A DNA stretch of 64,000 nt from Planctomycetota bacterium (lineage in GTDB: Bacteria > Planctomycetota > Phycisphaerae > UBA1845 > UTPLA1): the NCBI GenBank assembly GCA_016712275.1, contig JADJRI010000015.1, forward strand, positions 1 to 64,000. The letters are read 5' to 3'. Under the pieces are notes generated by a model. It did no database searches and was not told the DNA's origin. It saw only the letters and a program-made list of their open reading frames with translations. Each line of letters begins with the position of its first letter. Positions within the stretch are counted from its first letter, which is position 1. Below are positions 29,084 through 41,025 of this stretch, one piece after another. Both the position numbers and the translations under genes were made by a program.

Positions 29084-32000
29084 TTGATTCGAATCAACCC
29101 GTCGTACCGTCGTTTCATTTTATCAACACTGTCCGCCCTCTTGCTCGCCACATTGGCGAATACGCAAACTTTCGCCCAACTGGCTCCGGTGCAAGCAACC
29201 GACAGCGACGACGTCGGGAACGAATCCTCGGCGCTGGCGTCGCAAGTGAATGCTGCATTCGGCCTGAGCGCATCTTCGCTGATTTCGCTTGACCTTCCCG
29301 ATACGCCCGAGAATGGCATCGAGCTGGCACTGCCGATTGACGGTGAGGTGGTCACCGTGCTGGCCGAGCCCGAGTCGATTCTTTCGCCTTCCTACAAACT
29401 TTATATCCAAGTGGAATCGGGCGAACTCATCGAAGAACAGCCCGCGCCCTCGCGAACGCTTCGCGGGTTCGTGCTCGAATATCCTGACAGCATCGTGGCC
29501 GGTTCGCTGTTGGAGACCGGCTTTGCCGGTACGCTGTCGCTTTCTGACGGACGACAGTTTTGGATCGAGCCAGTTGCCTCGAAAATTGCGGTGGTTGATC
29601 CCTCGATCCACGTGGTCTATCGCAACGACAACATTATCCCTTCGAACGGAACCTGCTCAACAAACGGTGTGGCGTCCAATTTGAATTTGGGAGGCGGCGA
29701 CGGGCTGCCGCGCGGTTCAGCCTGTGGGACCGGGCTGTGCTTTGCCGAACTGGCGCTCGACGCCGATTTTGAGTTTTACACTTTCTGGGGCTCGTCAACG
29801 ACGTCGGTTCAGAATCGAACCCAACTGGTCATTAACACGATGAACGTGGAATATGAACGCGATGTGGATATCACCCACGTTGTGACGGCGCTGGTGATTC
29901 GAACTTCCGATGCCGCGGACCCCTACACCAGCACCGACCCCGGCACGCTGGTCAGCCAGGTGCGCAACCACTGGAATTCGGTGCTTCCACAGATCCCCCG
30001 CGATATCACGCAGCTTTTTTCCGACAAGGAAATCGATGGTTCCGTCATTGGCACGGCGTTTAACATCGGCGTCGTCTGCACAAATCAGGCTTATAGCTAC
30101 GCGCAATCCGATTGTTGTGGTTCGCTGGGATGTGCGACCGATCTTCATGCTCACGAAAACGGACACTTGTGGGGCGGAACGCACTGCGACCCTTGTACAA
30201 CGACGATGCGATCGTCCATTACCTGCACCAATGTTTTCAGCTCGTCGTCGATCAATCAGATTACTTCACACCGGGACTCGCGGACGTGCCTGGCAACTTC
30301 CGGAACATATACGCCGCCCTTCTTCGACGATTTCCCGACGACAACAATCGACACGACAAAATGGGGCATCGTCAGCGGTGCCCAGATCAACACATTGGGC
30401 AATAACGAGCCGAGCGCGCCCAACTCTTTGAATATCGATCAGAGCGATTCGATCACGACCGTTCCGATCAATCTGACAGTCTCCAACAATGCGACCATCT
30501 CTTACTATTGGCAGAGAACGGGCAGCGCCGATTCTCCCGAGAACGGCGAAGACCTGTTCGTCGAGTATTTGAATAACGTCAACGCGTGGACACTGCTGGC
30601 CCAGCATCCCGGCGCCGGCGCCGACACCGATCCATTCCAGCTTGCTTCGTTCCCATTGCCGGAAGATGCCAAGCACCCGTTCTTCCGTCTGAGATTTCGC
30701 GGAATTTCAACCAGCACGACGGGCCAGGACGATTTCTTCATCGACAACGTCTTCATCGATCCGGGTGACATCACGCCGCCCTCGCCCAATCCCGCGAGCT
30801 TCCTGGTCGTGCCGACTCCGAATCCTTCAAATCCGCAGGCCGAACTCTACATGGAAGCGACAATTTCCACGGACCCGGCCGGTCCGGTGCAGTATTTCTT
30901 CCAGCGAACCAACGGCACGCCGACCGACAGCGGCTGGATCAACACAAACGTCTGGATCGGTCCGGGACCGGTGCCCAATTCGCCGTGGACTTTCCGCGTC
31001 AAGACGCGCGACAACACGCCGACGCCCAATGAGACGACTTACTCGGTTCCGTCCGCAGCCTACACCGCCATTGAATCGCCCGGCGGTGTAACATCCGGCA
31101 ATCTGGCCGGCGATCGATTCGACGCGACAGCCCAGGGTACCTTTACCGCGCTCAACAGCCTTCAATCGGGCTTGTTCTTTGAAGTAAAGAACGGCCAGGG
31201 CGATCCGGTCGGTACCGGTTCCAACGAATGGACCTCCAACACCACCAGCACGACGCGCACTATTACGGGACTGCAACCGGCAACGCAATACACTTTGCGG
31301 GTCAAGGCCCGCAACCGGGCCGGCGTCGAAACCGCCTTCACATCGTCGATCAACGTCACGACTACTGATTTGATTGTTCCCGGTGCGCCGATCCTCAGCA
31401 ATGCAACCGATGTGTCGATGGTGCTGACCTTGAACACCAACAACAATCTGCCGGCCACGGAATATGCGATTCAATGCAGCAGTTCGTCGCCAAGTGATTC
31501 CAATTGGATCAATCAATATGTCAATCATGGCACTGGCCTGCCGGGTCCGGTGGAGCACTGGCAGACCGCCGGTGCATCGATCACGATCAACAATCTGTTG
31601 CCTGGAACGCAATACACCTTCCACGTGAAGGCGAGAAATCCCTCGCTGCAGGAGACGCCATTTGGCGGAACCTCCAGCCTGACCACCGGAATTATCAATG
31701 CGCCGGGCGCGTCGGTGCTTTCGAATCCGGCGGTCGATTCAATGCAACTTACGATTTCCTCCAACGGCAACTCCGCGGCGGTGCAATATGCGATTCAATG
31801 CACCGGCACGCAGCCGACCGATCTCACATGGCAAAACAAGTTCGTGATTCATGCCACCGGCGCGCAATCGGCCGCGGAAGACTGGCAGATCGCCGGCGCT
31901 CCGATCACGGTCACGCTGCTCAGCCCCAACGTGCGATACACCTTTGCCGTCAAAGCGCGCAACGCATCGGCAACCTTTATCACACCGCTCGGTCCGGATG

Positions 32001-33623
32001 CCTCGCTGGCGACACTCGCGTTGCCGCCGGGACAACCGCTGGTCGGCTTCTATCCGCTGACAACGGCCGTCTTGGATGTCACGCCCGGCAACATGCCGCC
32101 GCTCTTCAACGCGGGTGATACCGAATTCGCGATTCGGTGCAGCTCGACCAATCCGCCGGACGCGTCTTGGACGAACCAGTACGTCGGGTCAACCGGCAAT
32201 GCCGGCGCATCCGAGGTATGGCGATCCGACAGCACCTGGGGCAATGCCGTTTTGCTGGACCTCGACCTCGAGACCGAATATGTCTTCGAAGTAAAGGCCC
32301 GAAACCGCGACGGCATCGAGACGGTCTTCGGCCCCTCGATCGCCTTCACCACCGGAAGCGACTGCAACGTCAACAACATTTCCGATTTGCGGGAGGCGGC
32401 GGAATGCACCGGGTCTCCGTCGTGCAGCGATTGCAATGAGAACGGCCTGCTCGATATATGCGAAATCGGATTCGATGCGGACCAGTGGGCCGCATCGGTG
32501 ATCGATTTCAGCAGTCAGTACGAAGAATTGCCGCCGAGTTACCTTGCAACGCAGGCCGTTGGCGCGCCGAACGTCACGGATTATGGTGACAGTCCTCTGG
32601 CATGGTCTCCCGCCGATTCAGACACAGGCCTGGAGCATGTCACCGTCGGCTTCACGGCGCACGTTTTTGCAAGCGGCGCAGTTGTTAGAGAATCTCACCA
32701 ATGGCTTTGTCGTACGGCTGGATGCGGTAAAGATCGATGACTCACTGGTAGAAGTCTGGCCGCTGGCCACAGGCGAAACCGACACCTCGCCCACGGGCGT
32801 GTTGGCCGACTTCACGGTTAGCTGGCCGGAAACAAGTTACCTGGTCAAAGGGCTTCGAGTCACGATAGACACATCCCTGGTGATCGGCGAATACGAGGAA
32901 ATCGACGCGATCAAACTTCTGGGGCGCGTGCCGGCCACGACGTCCGATGCCAACTCGAACGGCATTCCAGATTCCTGCGAAGCGGTAGAAACGCCGGCAG
33001 CGCCTATTCTGACGGCTGCCACGCAGACCGGCATGGATGTTGCCGTCGATGTCGACGGAAACCCGGGAACGACTGAATATGCAATCCGCTGTGTGGCCAC
33101 AAACCCGATTGACGCCAATTGGGAGGGCCAGTACGTGACAGCCGCGGGAACGCCGGATTCCCTTGAAGCGTGGCAAACGCAGGCGACATGGGGTGTGACG
33201 ACGCTGAGCGGCATGCACCCAGACGTGGAATACACTTTCGCGATAAAAGCCCGTATCGGCGTCGGCATCGAATCGGGATTCGGGCCGACAGCGAGTCTGT
33301 CCACCCTGGCGATCGTAACGGGCGGCTGCTGCCTTGATACGGGCGTTTGCGACATCACGACTGAAACAGCATGTAATGCGAGCGAAGGCAATTATCTTGG
33401 AGACGACACGGAATGTTCACCGAATCCGTGTCCGCAGCCTTGCATTCTTGTCGGCGATGTCAATGTCGACGGCGTTTTGGATGCACTGGACATCGCCGGC
33501 TATACGCGTGCGAAGCTGGGCGCGTCGCCGGAAGCGGGCGAGAATCCGGCCTGTGCGGACTTCGGCAATGGCGACCTCGAATTGGACAATGCCGATTTTG
33601 TCACAGCGTTGATTGGAACCTGA
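29084..33623 (+). CDS. large secreted metzincin protease with Fn3-like repeats and dockerin-like end (single frameshift)
   Basis: About 1,513 aa. The best start is TTG 29084, with AAGGAG eight bases upstream, opening a signal peptide (RRFILSTLSALLLATLANTQTFA). Codons open upstream to 28916 are probably untranslated. HENGHLWGGTH (coded at about 30152-30184) is a HExxHxxGxxH zinc site, preceded by a conserved DCCGSLGCATD. A concanavalin-like region follows (30310-30770), then at least five Fn3-like repeats of a YAIQCS type. The frame changes near 32660-32685. The shifted part continues with another repeat and a dockerin-like end, GDVNVDGVLDALDIAGY plus LELDNADFV. It is probably an extracellular peptidase; its substrate is unknown. 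Confidence 0.82.
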
Positions 33624-33665
33624 TGCCGTTTTGCACGGCGATGGAGAATGATGCGAGTCGATCGC

Positions 33666-35399
33666 TTAGGGTTTTCGCGGGTCCTGCGTATCGGATGGCA
33701 GAATTCCGATCAGGTGTATGAACGGAATATGCCGCCCTGCTTCAATCGCATAGCGGGAAATGCGTGAACGCTCGTCCGAACTAAAGACGAGATTCGTCCG
33801 CAACGCCGCAAGTAACAAGAGGCATGTGCCGCCGGCCAGAATCCACGGACGTGTGACCAACAGCAGCGATGCGACAAGCACGACGATCATTCCCCGGTCG
33901 ACGGCGACACCTTCGGCCCGCACTAGCAACGTGCAGACCATTGTTGCAATCAGCATGGCGACGGCCGCGCACCACGCAGCCCCGTGCAGGCCCAGTGCAT
34001 CTGAAAACGAAGGCACAATCACAAGGCTTAACCACCGTTCCGCCGATTGCCACGCATCCGACTGCGTCACCGGCCGTCCTCTGGCTCCTGTCAGCCAATA
34101 GGCCAGAAGAACATTGGAGCCGATGCCCACGGCCCAGGCCCAGAAGGCATGCCGCGTTTTTTCCCGCAGATTCAAGTAACCCGGTAGAAACGCCAGATAG
34201 CCGGCCAGCAGACTGAAAAGCAATTGTAATGGGAGCGATTCCGCCCCGGCCGCGTAATCTCCCCGGAATGCCATCATCACGACGTTGCGAAACAACGCGA
34301 GCATTGCGCAAACGAAAAAGAGCGCAATTCCCGTTCCGCGAAATGCGAGCGAGAGCTGCCTTTCAGCGGCGATGCGCCCCAACGACTCCCATGTTTTTGT
34401 CACCGTGGTCATCGCGACGGTCGACACGGCGACAGCGCCGATGAGCACAAGCTGTGCCAGCTTCTGCACCGTGCCAAAAACGGCAACCGATTCGGCTCCA
34501 TGGGTCTTGTTCAGGTACCATGTCGAATAATACTGGAGTGCCTGCCAAGCGACACCTGCCAGCATCGTCCAAAGGCTGTAGCGAAGAAGCCTGAATTCCC
34601 ATGCGGCCTCCTGCATCGGTGCAGACTGCCCCGGCCATCCCCGAAGAATGCCCGTGAGCTTTCCGCCGTAATACAAAACTGGAAGGAATATTGAAATAAT
34701 GAAATTCACCGCGATCGCGTACGCGGTGAGGTGATTGGTCAAGATCATCGCGATCGCTCCAACAAGGAAAAAAACAGCGTGGGAAATTTCCAGCCTCGAC
34801 AGCGCGCCGAACATGCGAAGACCGCGAAAAACCGCAAGCAGATAGAAGTAAAAGATGGACAAGCCGATGGCCATGGCCGACAGCGCCATGAGTGAACCCG
34901 CATCATCGATGGCCTCGGAGTCGGTGGTCCATTCCATGAACAGCAGGCGGCCCAGCGGTCGGGCAAACAGAAGCATCAACAGGAACGATCCACATCCGAT
35001 TCCGGCGACAAGCAGGAACGAACGACGAACGAAGGCGGCCAGCGTTCCCCGCTGTTCGTGGTGCGGCACAAATCGGAGAATGGCATCGTTCAATCCAAAG
35101 CTCATCAGGAATAAAAACACTGACCGTGAGAAGCATGTTGAGCAGGCCCATCTGCCCGCGTGTCATCCCCAGGTCAACAGGAGAATGCGCCCGAAATTCA
35201 GCAATCGAAAAGCGATTGTCGCGGGCAGATACGTGCCCATCGATTGTTCAAGGCCCGTCGATCGGAACGCACGCGAATGCCGTATTTGCGAACTTCGGGA
35301 TTTGTCGGGGGGCATGGCGTCGGAAGACATGTTTATCTTTTCGGCGACGTTCGACATCGGGCTGCCGATTTTTACGCCGGCATCGATTCTTGCGTTCAT
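33666..35399 (-). CDS. polysaccharide flippase-like membrane protein (Wzx/MATE fold; two frameshifts)
   Basis: About 577 aa. The downstream 480 residues hold at least ten hydrophobic helices in the O-antigen/teichoic-acid flippase pattern. The N-terminal part, with RSTGLEQSMGTYLPATIAFRL, lies upstream to ATG 35399 in another frame. Missing bases in a G run near 35165 (LLTWG to MTRGQMGLLNM) and a T run near 35118 (LLTVSVF to LFLMSFGLND) separate three pieces that together make the expected length. It would move lipid-linked sugar units across the inner membrane. It is the distal gene of the minus-strand export module; the next gene upstream starts beyond 35433. Confidence 0.8.
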
Positions 35400-35432
35400 T
35401 TCCCGGCAAAATGAGTCCGGTATTTGAAGCCG

Positions 35433-36557
35433 CTATGCCATTTTGTAGAGCAACTCGGGGATCGGGTCATTGCGTTGGTTCAGCACGAGGCCGAGGCTCC
35501 GCACCCGTGCGAGATCGAGCCTTTTCTTCGCATCGGCCACCGTCTCGCGCGGCGTACTGCCGCCGCTGACAACAAGCAAGGCGCCATCGACAATCGTTCC
35601 GATGACTTGCGCATCGGGATAGGCGTCGGACGAGGCGACATCGATAATCGAATGATCGAATTGTTCGCGAATGCTGGCAACGAGCGCCTGCATTTGCCGG
35701 CTCTTGATCAGACTCAACGGATGTGCGGCCGCGCGGCCCGCGACTATCACATTCAATGAGCAGCCGCCGGAAAGCTGAATGGTCTGCAGGGCTTGTTCAA
35801 GCGTGGCGCGGCCATCGAGAATGTCTGTCATGCCGGGTTCGTTGCGAAGGCCGAGCACCGAGGCCACGTCTGGACTGCGCAGATTTAGATCGACGAGGAC
35901 AATGCGCAAATCGGGATTTGCTTCAGCGCCGATCATGGCGAGCGAACTGGCAATCTGAGTCGCGCCGTCGCCGCGCCGCGACGCGGTGACAATAACCGAC
36001 CGGGGGGCCGCGCGCTCGCCGGAGAAGAACACGTTATTCCACAGTTGAGCGATTTCGCCCTCGGCAGCTTCATTCACTCGACGAAAAGACCTTGGTCCCC
36101 GCTGTGCTGTGTCCCCTTCGCGCGATTTGAGCGGCGGGCCTTTGGTGGGCTTGAAGATGACTGGGGCGGTGCCGGCGACAATGTGCCCGACATTTGCCTG
36201 AGGCGAAGGGACGGCCAGCACCTCAAATTCGTCGTCGATTTCGTCATCCAACTCCGATTCGGTTTCGACCTGATCAGCTTCACCTGTGTCGTCGAGATGG
36301 CGAATCTCGTTGATTGCCTCTTCGATCTTGTCAGTCTCATCTTCCCAGGCAAGCTCTGGATCGCCACTGAACGAAACCTCGCTCTTGCGAATCTGGGGAT
36401 TTGGTACCTTTGCGGCCGGATCGGGAGGCGGCCAGATTTGCTCCGGCTCAGGGGGCGCAGCAAATTCGTCTTCGTCGTGATCGAAGGCTCCATGTTGCGG
36501 GCTGTCAGGCACGACGGGAACTCTGGCCGAAATTGCAACGAACGGTCGGCATGCCAT
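35433..36557 (-). CDS. CpsD/CapB-like ATPase with altered Walker A
   Basis: 374 aa. The first 170 residues are acidic, Pro-rich and probably disordered. The C-terminal domain has the fold pattern of bacterial tyrosine kinases of exopolysaccharide export: IVLVDLNLRSPDV (Walker A'), GMTDILDG, and HSIIDVASSDAYPD (Walker B). The P-loop reads SRRGDGATQ, so the usual catalytic Lys of GxGK(S/T) is Ala. It also lacks the Tyr-rich tail. It may be a pseudo-kinase partner of the Wzz-like protein, as in other deviant ParA-type ATPases (TadZ/CpaE). A sequence error changing Lys to Ala is unlikely. Confidence 0.75.
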   Translation of the reverse strand: MACRPFVAISARVPVVPDSPQHGAFDHDEDEFAAPPEPEQIWPPPDPAAKVPNPQIRKSEVSFSGDPELAWEDETDKIEEAINEIRHLDDTGEADQVETESELDDEIDDEFEVLAVPSPQANVGHIVAGTAPVIFKPTKGPPLKSREGDTAQRGPRSFRRVNEAAEGEIAQLWNNVFFSGERAAPRSVIVTASRRGDGATQIASSLAMIGAEANPDLRIVLVDLNLRSPDVASVLGLRNEPGMTDILDGRATLEQALQTIQLSGGCSLNVIVAGRAAAHPLSLIKSRQMQALVASIREQFDHSIIDVASSDAYPDAQVIGTIVDGALLVVSGGSTPRETVADAKKRLDLARVRSLGLVLNQRNDPIPELLYKMA

Positions 36558-36653
36558 AGATTATCGGCATTTGGCATGCCGTGGATTGTGAGTGAACCGG
36601 GCCAAAAAGGAAAGCCCGGCGATTTTTGCTGCTTTTTTCGAAGATAGAAGTCG

Positions 36654-38268
36654 CTACGCAGCGACCAAACCATCGCGCTGCTTCTTAATGGACCCCAAAA
36701 CCGGCAGACCGATGTAGCGTTCCGCGTCCCGTGCGGACCGGAATGTATGGTCGAATCGATCGAGAAAGAAGGCAATTAATAATCCCAAAAGGACAGTTGC
36801 GGCAAACGCGATTCGAGGCAAAAACCAAATCCGGGGACTGACCGGATGATCGCGGTTCGGCGTTGAGGCCTCACTCAGTTTCCGAATGGTGACGGCCTCG
36901 CGGGCCTGAAGCGTATTGGAAATCGCGTCTCGGTGTTCCCGCCGAAGCTCGGCCAGGTGGCTTTCGGCGACCTGGTAGTCGTTTTTCAAGCGCGAGTAAC
37001 TGACCAGTTTTCGATGAATCTCATTTTGTTCCTGCTCGGTCTTCTTGAGTAACTCGCGATTCATCGCGAGTTGATGTTCTCTTGCCTCAAGGGTCGCGCG
37101 AAGACTTCGTGTGCGACCCACAATCTGCTCCAAAACCTGCCGCATCGAGCGTTCAATTTCGGCGGTCACATTCCGCATCTCGCGACTCTGGGGTGTAAAC
37201 TGGGTTTCTAGTTTGGCTTTTTGTGCGGTCAGCTTTGCCAGTTGCTTTTGGATTTCGACGGAGCTTGCATCATTCTGGAGAAACTCCGCCGGGGTGTCGG
37301 CAATGGCCGTTTTGACCTCCACCGCTGAAAGTAATTCGACCCCGTTCGGCTCCAGCGCCTTGGCCGGAAGCACCTTCACGAGCACTTCATAAATAGCCTT
37401 GTCGCGGGCGTGATCCATGCTGAGCGATGCATCGTTTTCGCGCACCTTGGACAGCAGGTTTTGATCATTCCGATCGTCGGAACCCTTCATAAGCTGTTCA
37501 AGCATCCCGATGTCGCCGGGATTGGCCTTGACGAAATCCTCGTATTCGCCGGCTTTTTCCTTCACATACTTCTCGTAATCAGCGATGACGCCTTCCAACA
37601 CCCGCACGGCCGGCTCGCTTAGCTCCAGCTGCAATTCCTGGAAGCGAACAATGTACATGTCCGCCAGGACCTGGGCGGCATGTTTCGCATTCTTGTAGGA
37701 TTCGGCTTCGCCTTTCACGGCCGGCCGATCGACGATCAAAGTAAATGTTTCTGCAGCAGTGGCATTGTCCCCGCCCGGCATTTGCATTTGAACATGATTT
37801 CGAAAATCATCGAATTGTGCGGGGTCTTCGGTGAGGAGTTTCCTGACGCGCTCCTCGACCGGTCCCTTCAGGAAGGCATCTACCTTGGTGTTTCGCCGGT
37901 CAACGGCTTCCTTGCTTTCAATGCTGAGTTTGGGCTCACTCATCGCCAACCAAGCATCTCGAAGCTTGTTGTCTTCAGCGATGACTTTGGCGTGCAAGAA
38001 CCAAATCGGACATGACGATCTGTTGTTGGGCGCGAATTTGAAACGCAAGATTATGTTCAGTTTTCGCCCTTTCCGAGTCTTTATTCGCAGTTGCCGGTTT
38101 GCTAATGATCAGGCTGATTTTGCTGCGGTATTGCTGCGGAAGCCAGAATCGACAGAACGCCCATGTGCCGGCCGTGCCGACGCCAACGATCAGGACAAGG
38201 AGCATCCATCGTTGAAATAGAACTCTGGTGAAATCGCGCAAGGTTCGACCCGTCGTGTTTTCTTTCAT
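36654..38268 (-). CDS. Wzz/GumC-like polysaccharide chain-length protein (single frameshift)
   Basis: About 538 aa. An N-terminal membrane helix (WMLLVLIVGVGTAGTWAF) opens the protein, followed by an extended coiled-coil periplasmic part (QLAKLTAQKAKLETQ, LEAREHQLAMNRELLKK) and a second membrane helix near the C-terminus (IAFAATVLLGLLIAFFLDRF). This is the two-helix topology of the Wzz/BY-kinase-activator family. The frame changes near 37996 (MSDLVL to AKVIAEDNKL), consistent with one extra T. It sits directly upstream of the CpsD-like ATPase and presumably regulates polymer length with it. Confidence 0.8.
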
Positions 38269-38443
38269 GCATCCATCCGCCTGTTGTGTTCATTGTAATC
38301 AATCGGCGGAATTCGCGGGGAAAGTTGTGCCGATTGCCATTGAAACACGCTTCAGGCTGGAATGTATCGCAACGAAAACGCCCGGACCAGACGTCCGGGC
38401 ATGGTTTCCGCTACAATTTTATGAATGACAGATGGTTACAAGC

Positions 38444-39547
38444 TTACCTGTGAATTGAAATCGGGGCCTGGCGAATCTGGTAACCAAAATCGAGGCCGAT
38501 TTCCGCGCTGTAGGGCATGACGGCTCGAATACCCCGCGTGAAGACCTGATCGATCCAATCGTTGCTTTTGGCAAGTTCGGTTGGGGGCACGTAAATGATA
38601 TCACCATCCTCCAGAAAGATATCCTGTCGGAATTTGGCGCCCGCCCTTTTCGATGGAGTCAGCACCGATTCAAGGTCAAACAAAATCGCTTCCGGAATCG
38701 GTTGATATTTCCTTCGCACCAGCAAGATGTTACGCGCATCGGCCCGGGAATTTGTGCCGCCAAGCTGAAACAGGGCTTGAACCAGCGTGACCGGGGCCGG
38801 TGCGGAGATCATTCCGGGCGAATTGACTTCACCGCCCACAAAAATGTGCTTGGGTGCGAATTCCAGCGATTGAACGGTGACCGCGACCTCCGGCAGATCG
38901 ACTTCCATGTATTTCTTGTCGAGAAACTCCTTTGATTCCTGCACCGTCTTGCCGGCGATAAAGCACTCGCCAACATAGGGCAGATCAATCGTGCCATCCG
39001 GCTTGATGGGCACGAGCCGCGATTGACCGCGCGGGGCCGTTGTGATGGCTTTCTTCAATTCGTCGATTTTCACATTTGCGGCACCGACCAAAACCGTCAG
39101 TTCCGGTTCCTTCAGGTGAGCCTTGTATCGCTCCTTAAGCTGCAGTTCGAGATCCGAAGCGGTGTAGCCCGCGGCTCGGATTCCGCCAATCAGCAAACAG
39201 CGAATGTTGCCGTCACCCCCCACCGTAACCTCCTGATCGAATTGTTTCTGATAGGGAAAGACCAAACGAACCCGGTCTTCGATTTTCAGTTGATAGGGTT
39301 CGTCGGAGATTTCGTTTCTAACCGAGTAGATAATCTCCACGACATCGCCGGGGCTGAGACGAAATGCGCGGTACTCGACAAGCTGTTCGGGAATGGCCGT
39401 TTGCAGGGAGGCCGGCTGATAGAATTCTGACGGTTGGGCCGGCGGACTATCCGGGATCCAATGATCCGTTCGTGAGCAGCCGCCTGCACATACGAGCAAG
39501 ACCCATGAAATGACTGAGAATTGCATCAAACTTCGAAGCATGGCCAT
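38444..39547 (-). CDS. polysaccharide export outer-membrane lipoprotein (Wza/OPX family)
   Basis: 367 aa. ATG 39547 follows AGGAGA eight bases upstream and opens a lipoprotein signal with lipobox AGGC. The Poly_export domain begins FRLSPGDVVEIIYSVRNE and is followed by SLBB-like repeats (PIKPDGTIDLPYVGECFIAGKT; IFVGGEVNSPGMISAPAPVTLVQAL). The end has DIFLEDGDIIYVPPTELAKSN. Wza-type proteins form the outer-membrane pore for capsule or exopolysaccharide export. It is co-directional with the Wzz-like and ATPase genes downstream. Confidence 0.88.
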   Translation of the reverse strand: MAMLRSLMQFSVISWVLLVCAGGCSRTDHWIPDSPPAQPSEFYQPASLQTAIPEQLVEYRAFRLSPGDVVEIIYSVRNEISDEPYQLKIEDRVRLVFPYQKQFDQEVTVGGDGNIRCLLIGGIRAAGYTASDLELQLKERYKAHLKEPELTVLVGAANVKIDELKKAITTAPRGQSRLVPIKPDGTIDLPYVGECFIAGKTVQESKEFLDKKYMEVDLPEVAVTVQSLEFAPKHIFVGGEVNSPGMISAPAPVTLVQALFQLGGTNSRADARNILLVRRKYQPIPEAILFDLESVLTPSKRAGAKFRQDIFLEDGDIIYVPPTELAKSNDWIDQVFTRGIRAVMPYSAEIGLDFGYQIRQAPISIHR

Positions 39548-39655
39548 CCTTGGCTCTCCTGTCGCACAGCTCCAAAAAACAACATGGTGCTGACTCGTAT
39601 TTCGGATTCTCGATTGCAAACCACCGCACCGGCGGCAGCTGTGCTTATGTCAACG

Positions 39656-40443
39656 CTACGGCACAATATGCGCGCCCGGTGCACTTCGCTGCACGCGCGG
39701 CAATGCGTCACGCGCCTGGGCATATGTGGTAAAACTGCCTGCATACACTGTATAAAGCACTTCACCGCTTCGGGACTTCGGTTCGACCCACGGCTTCAGT
39801 CCGTCCGTTTTCAGCTTACTCTCAAGTGTGCCGGCGGATTTTTCTCACGAAACGCGCCGCACTGGATGGCAAAAGAGTCGTGCGGCCAATCCTGCATGCG
39901 CTTCGCAAGTGAGGCGATATCGCTGCCGGGGAATTTAGTGCAGACAGCAATATACTGAGTCCGCGATTCGCTCCAGCGGCCTTCGCGTTGAAGACAAGTG
40001 GCATATCTGAATCTCAGCAGATCGGCCGGTGGTTTGTCCGGCAGAACCGCGAGTGCCGCCGAAAAGTGCTCGATTGCGTTGGAATCGCGGTTGGCCTCGA
40101 AGCAGAGTGTCGCAATCGTGGCATGTGCATTTGCGGCAAGCTGCTTGTCCTTGGCCAGCTTGATGCACTGTCGCGCATCCGCCTCGGCCATTACCTTGTT
40201 GGACCGCCGCGCGCCGCAAAGCGAGCGAAGATAATATGCCTCGGCTGACTCCGGCGCATTCGGATACTGCTTGATGAAGCGGTTTAGCTTGGCTTCTGCA
40301 TCCTGAAAGTTCTGTCTGCGATAGTCCTGCTCCGCAAGGGAGACCTGCTTGATCGCATCGGGCGTCGGGGTCGCGCAGCCCGCCACCAAAGGCACACTGG
40401 CGATGACGGCGGATACCATGATGAGCTTTGACAACTGATTCAT
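39656..40443 (-). CDS. TPR-type lipoprotein with SPOR domain (single frameshift)
   Basis: About 262 aa. ATG 40443 (or TTG 40449) lies downstream of GGGAGG and opens a lipoprotein signal with lipobox VAGC. TPR-like helices follow (AEQDYRRQNFQDAEAKLNRF, AYYLRSLCGARRSNK). The visible frame stops at 39811 just after FAIQCGAF. In the next frame the SPOR domain continues, with TLESKLKTDGLKPWVEPKS and VLYTVYAGSFTTYAQARDAL, to a stop at 39656. One missing A in an A run near 39840 explains this. SPOR domains bind denuded peptidoglycan glycan strands, so the protein probably acts at the wall, upstream of the Wza-like gene in the same module. Confidence 0.72.
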
Positions 40444-41025
40444 GAGCAAACTAACCTCCCGTGCGGAAAGGCTCCTTTTGCCGCGCGGACCGGAAATCCC
40501 ACAAACGATCTTCCACCAGCAACTGCCTTATCGGAGCGGACCGCTAACGCATTAACTCAAAACCCAAGGCTAATGTGCAGGTGCATATCCCGGCAAATCC
40601 TGCGCGAATCTCTCATTTCCAAGTTAATTAGCTTTCAAGCGCACGCAAGAGTAGGGCATGTCAGACCCACGATGGGGTCGCATGATTGAAGCTCGACAAG
40701 ACATAAGTGCTTACTTTGAAATATCTTACTGCCATTTCAACCGGCAGGCCTGCAAACTGACAGCAGAACGAAAACTCGTATTTGGATCACACAGTCATCA
40801 CGGTTCCACCCGGAAGCCACCTAACAGCCAATTGCAATCAAATTCTGCTACTGAATTGCAGGGAGCGCCGAACGGCATTCCCGCTGATTGTAATAAGCCA
40901 TCTGTTTCACCTGAGCTAGACAACCGGTCACTCTCAACTGGAAGCATCGAGACATCCCGTCCGTTCGCCTTTTCCAGAGTGTCAACAGAAGGCTAACACG
41001 CGTAAACGGAAAACAGGAGAGATTG
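40444..41025. other. intergenic region between divergent modules
   Basis: This 582-bp stretch is AT-richer than the genes and presumably holds the promoters of the export module (minus) and the RCC1 protease (plus). The Shine-Dalgarno of the latter (AGGAGA) is at about 41015. No gene or strong hairpin was seen. Confidence 0.35.

Noticed and set aside
40658..40996. 112-codon open frame upstream of the RCC1 protease
   Set aside because: No Shine-Dalgarno, unusual composition and no recognisable motif; treated as intergenic.
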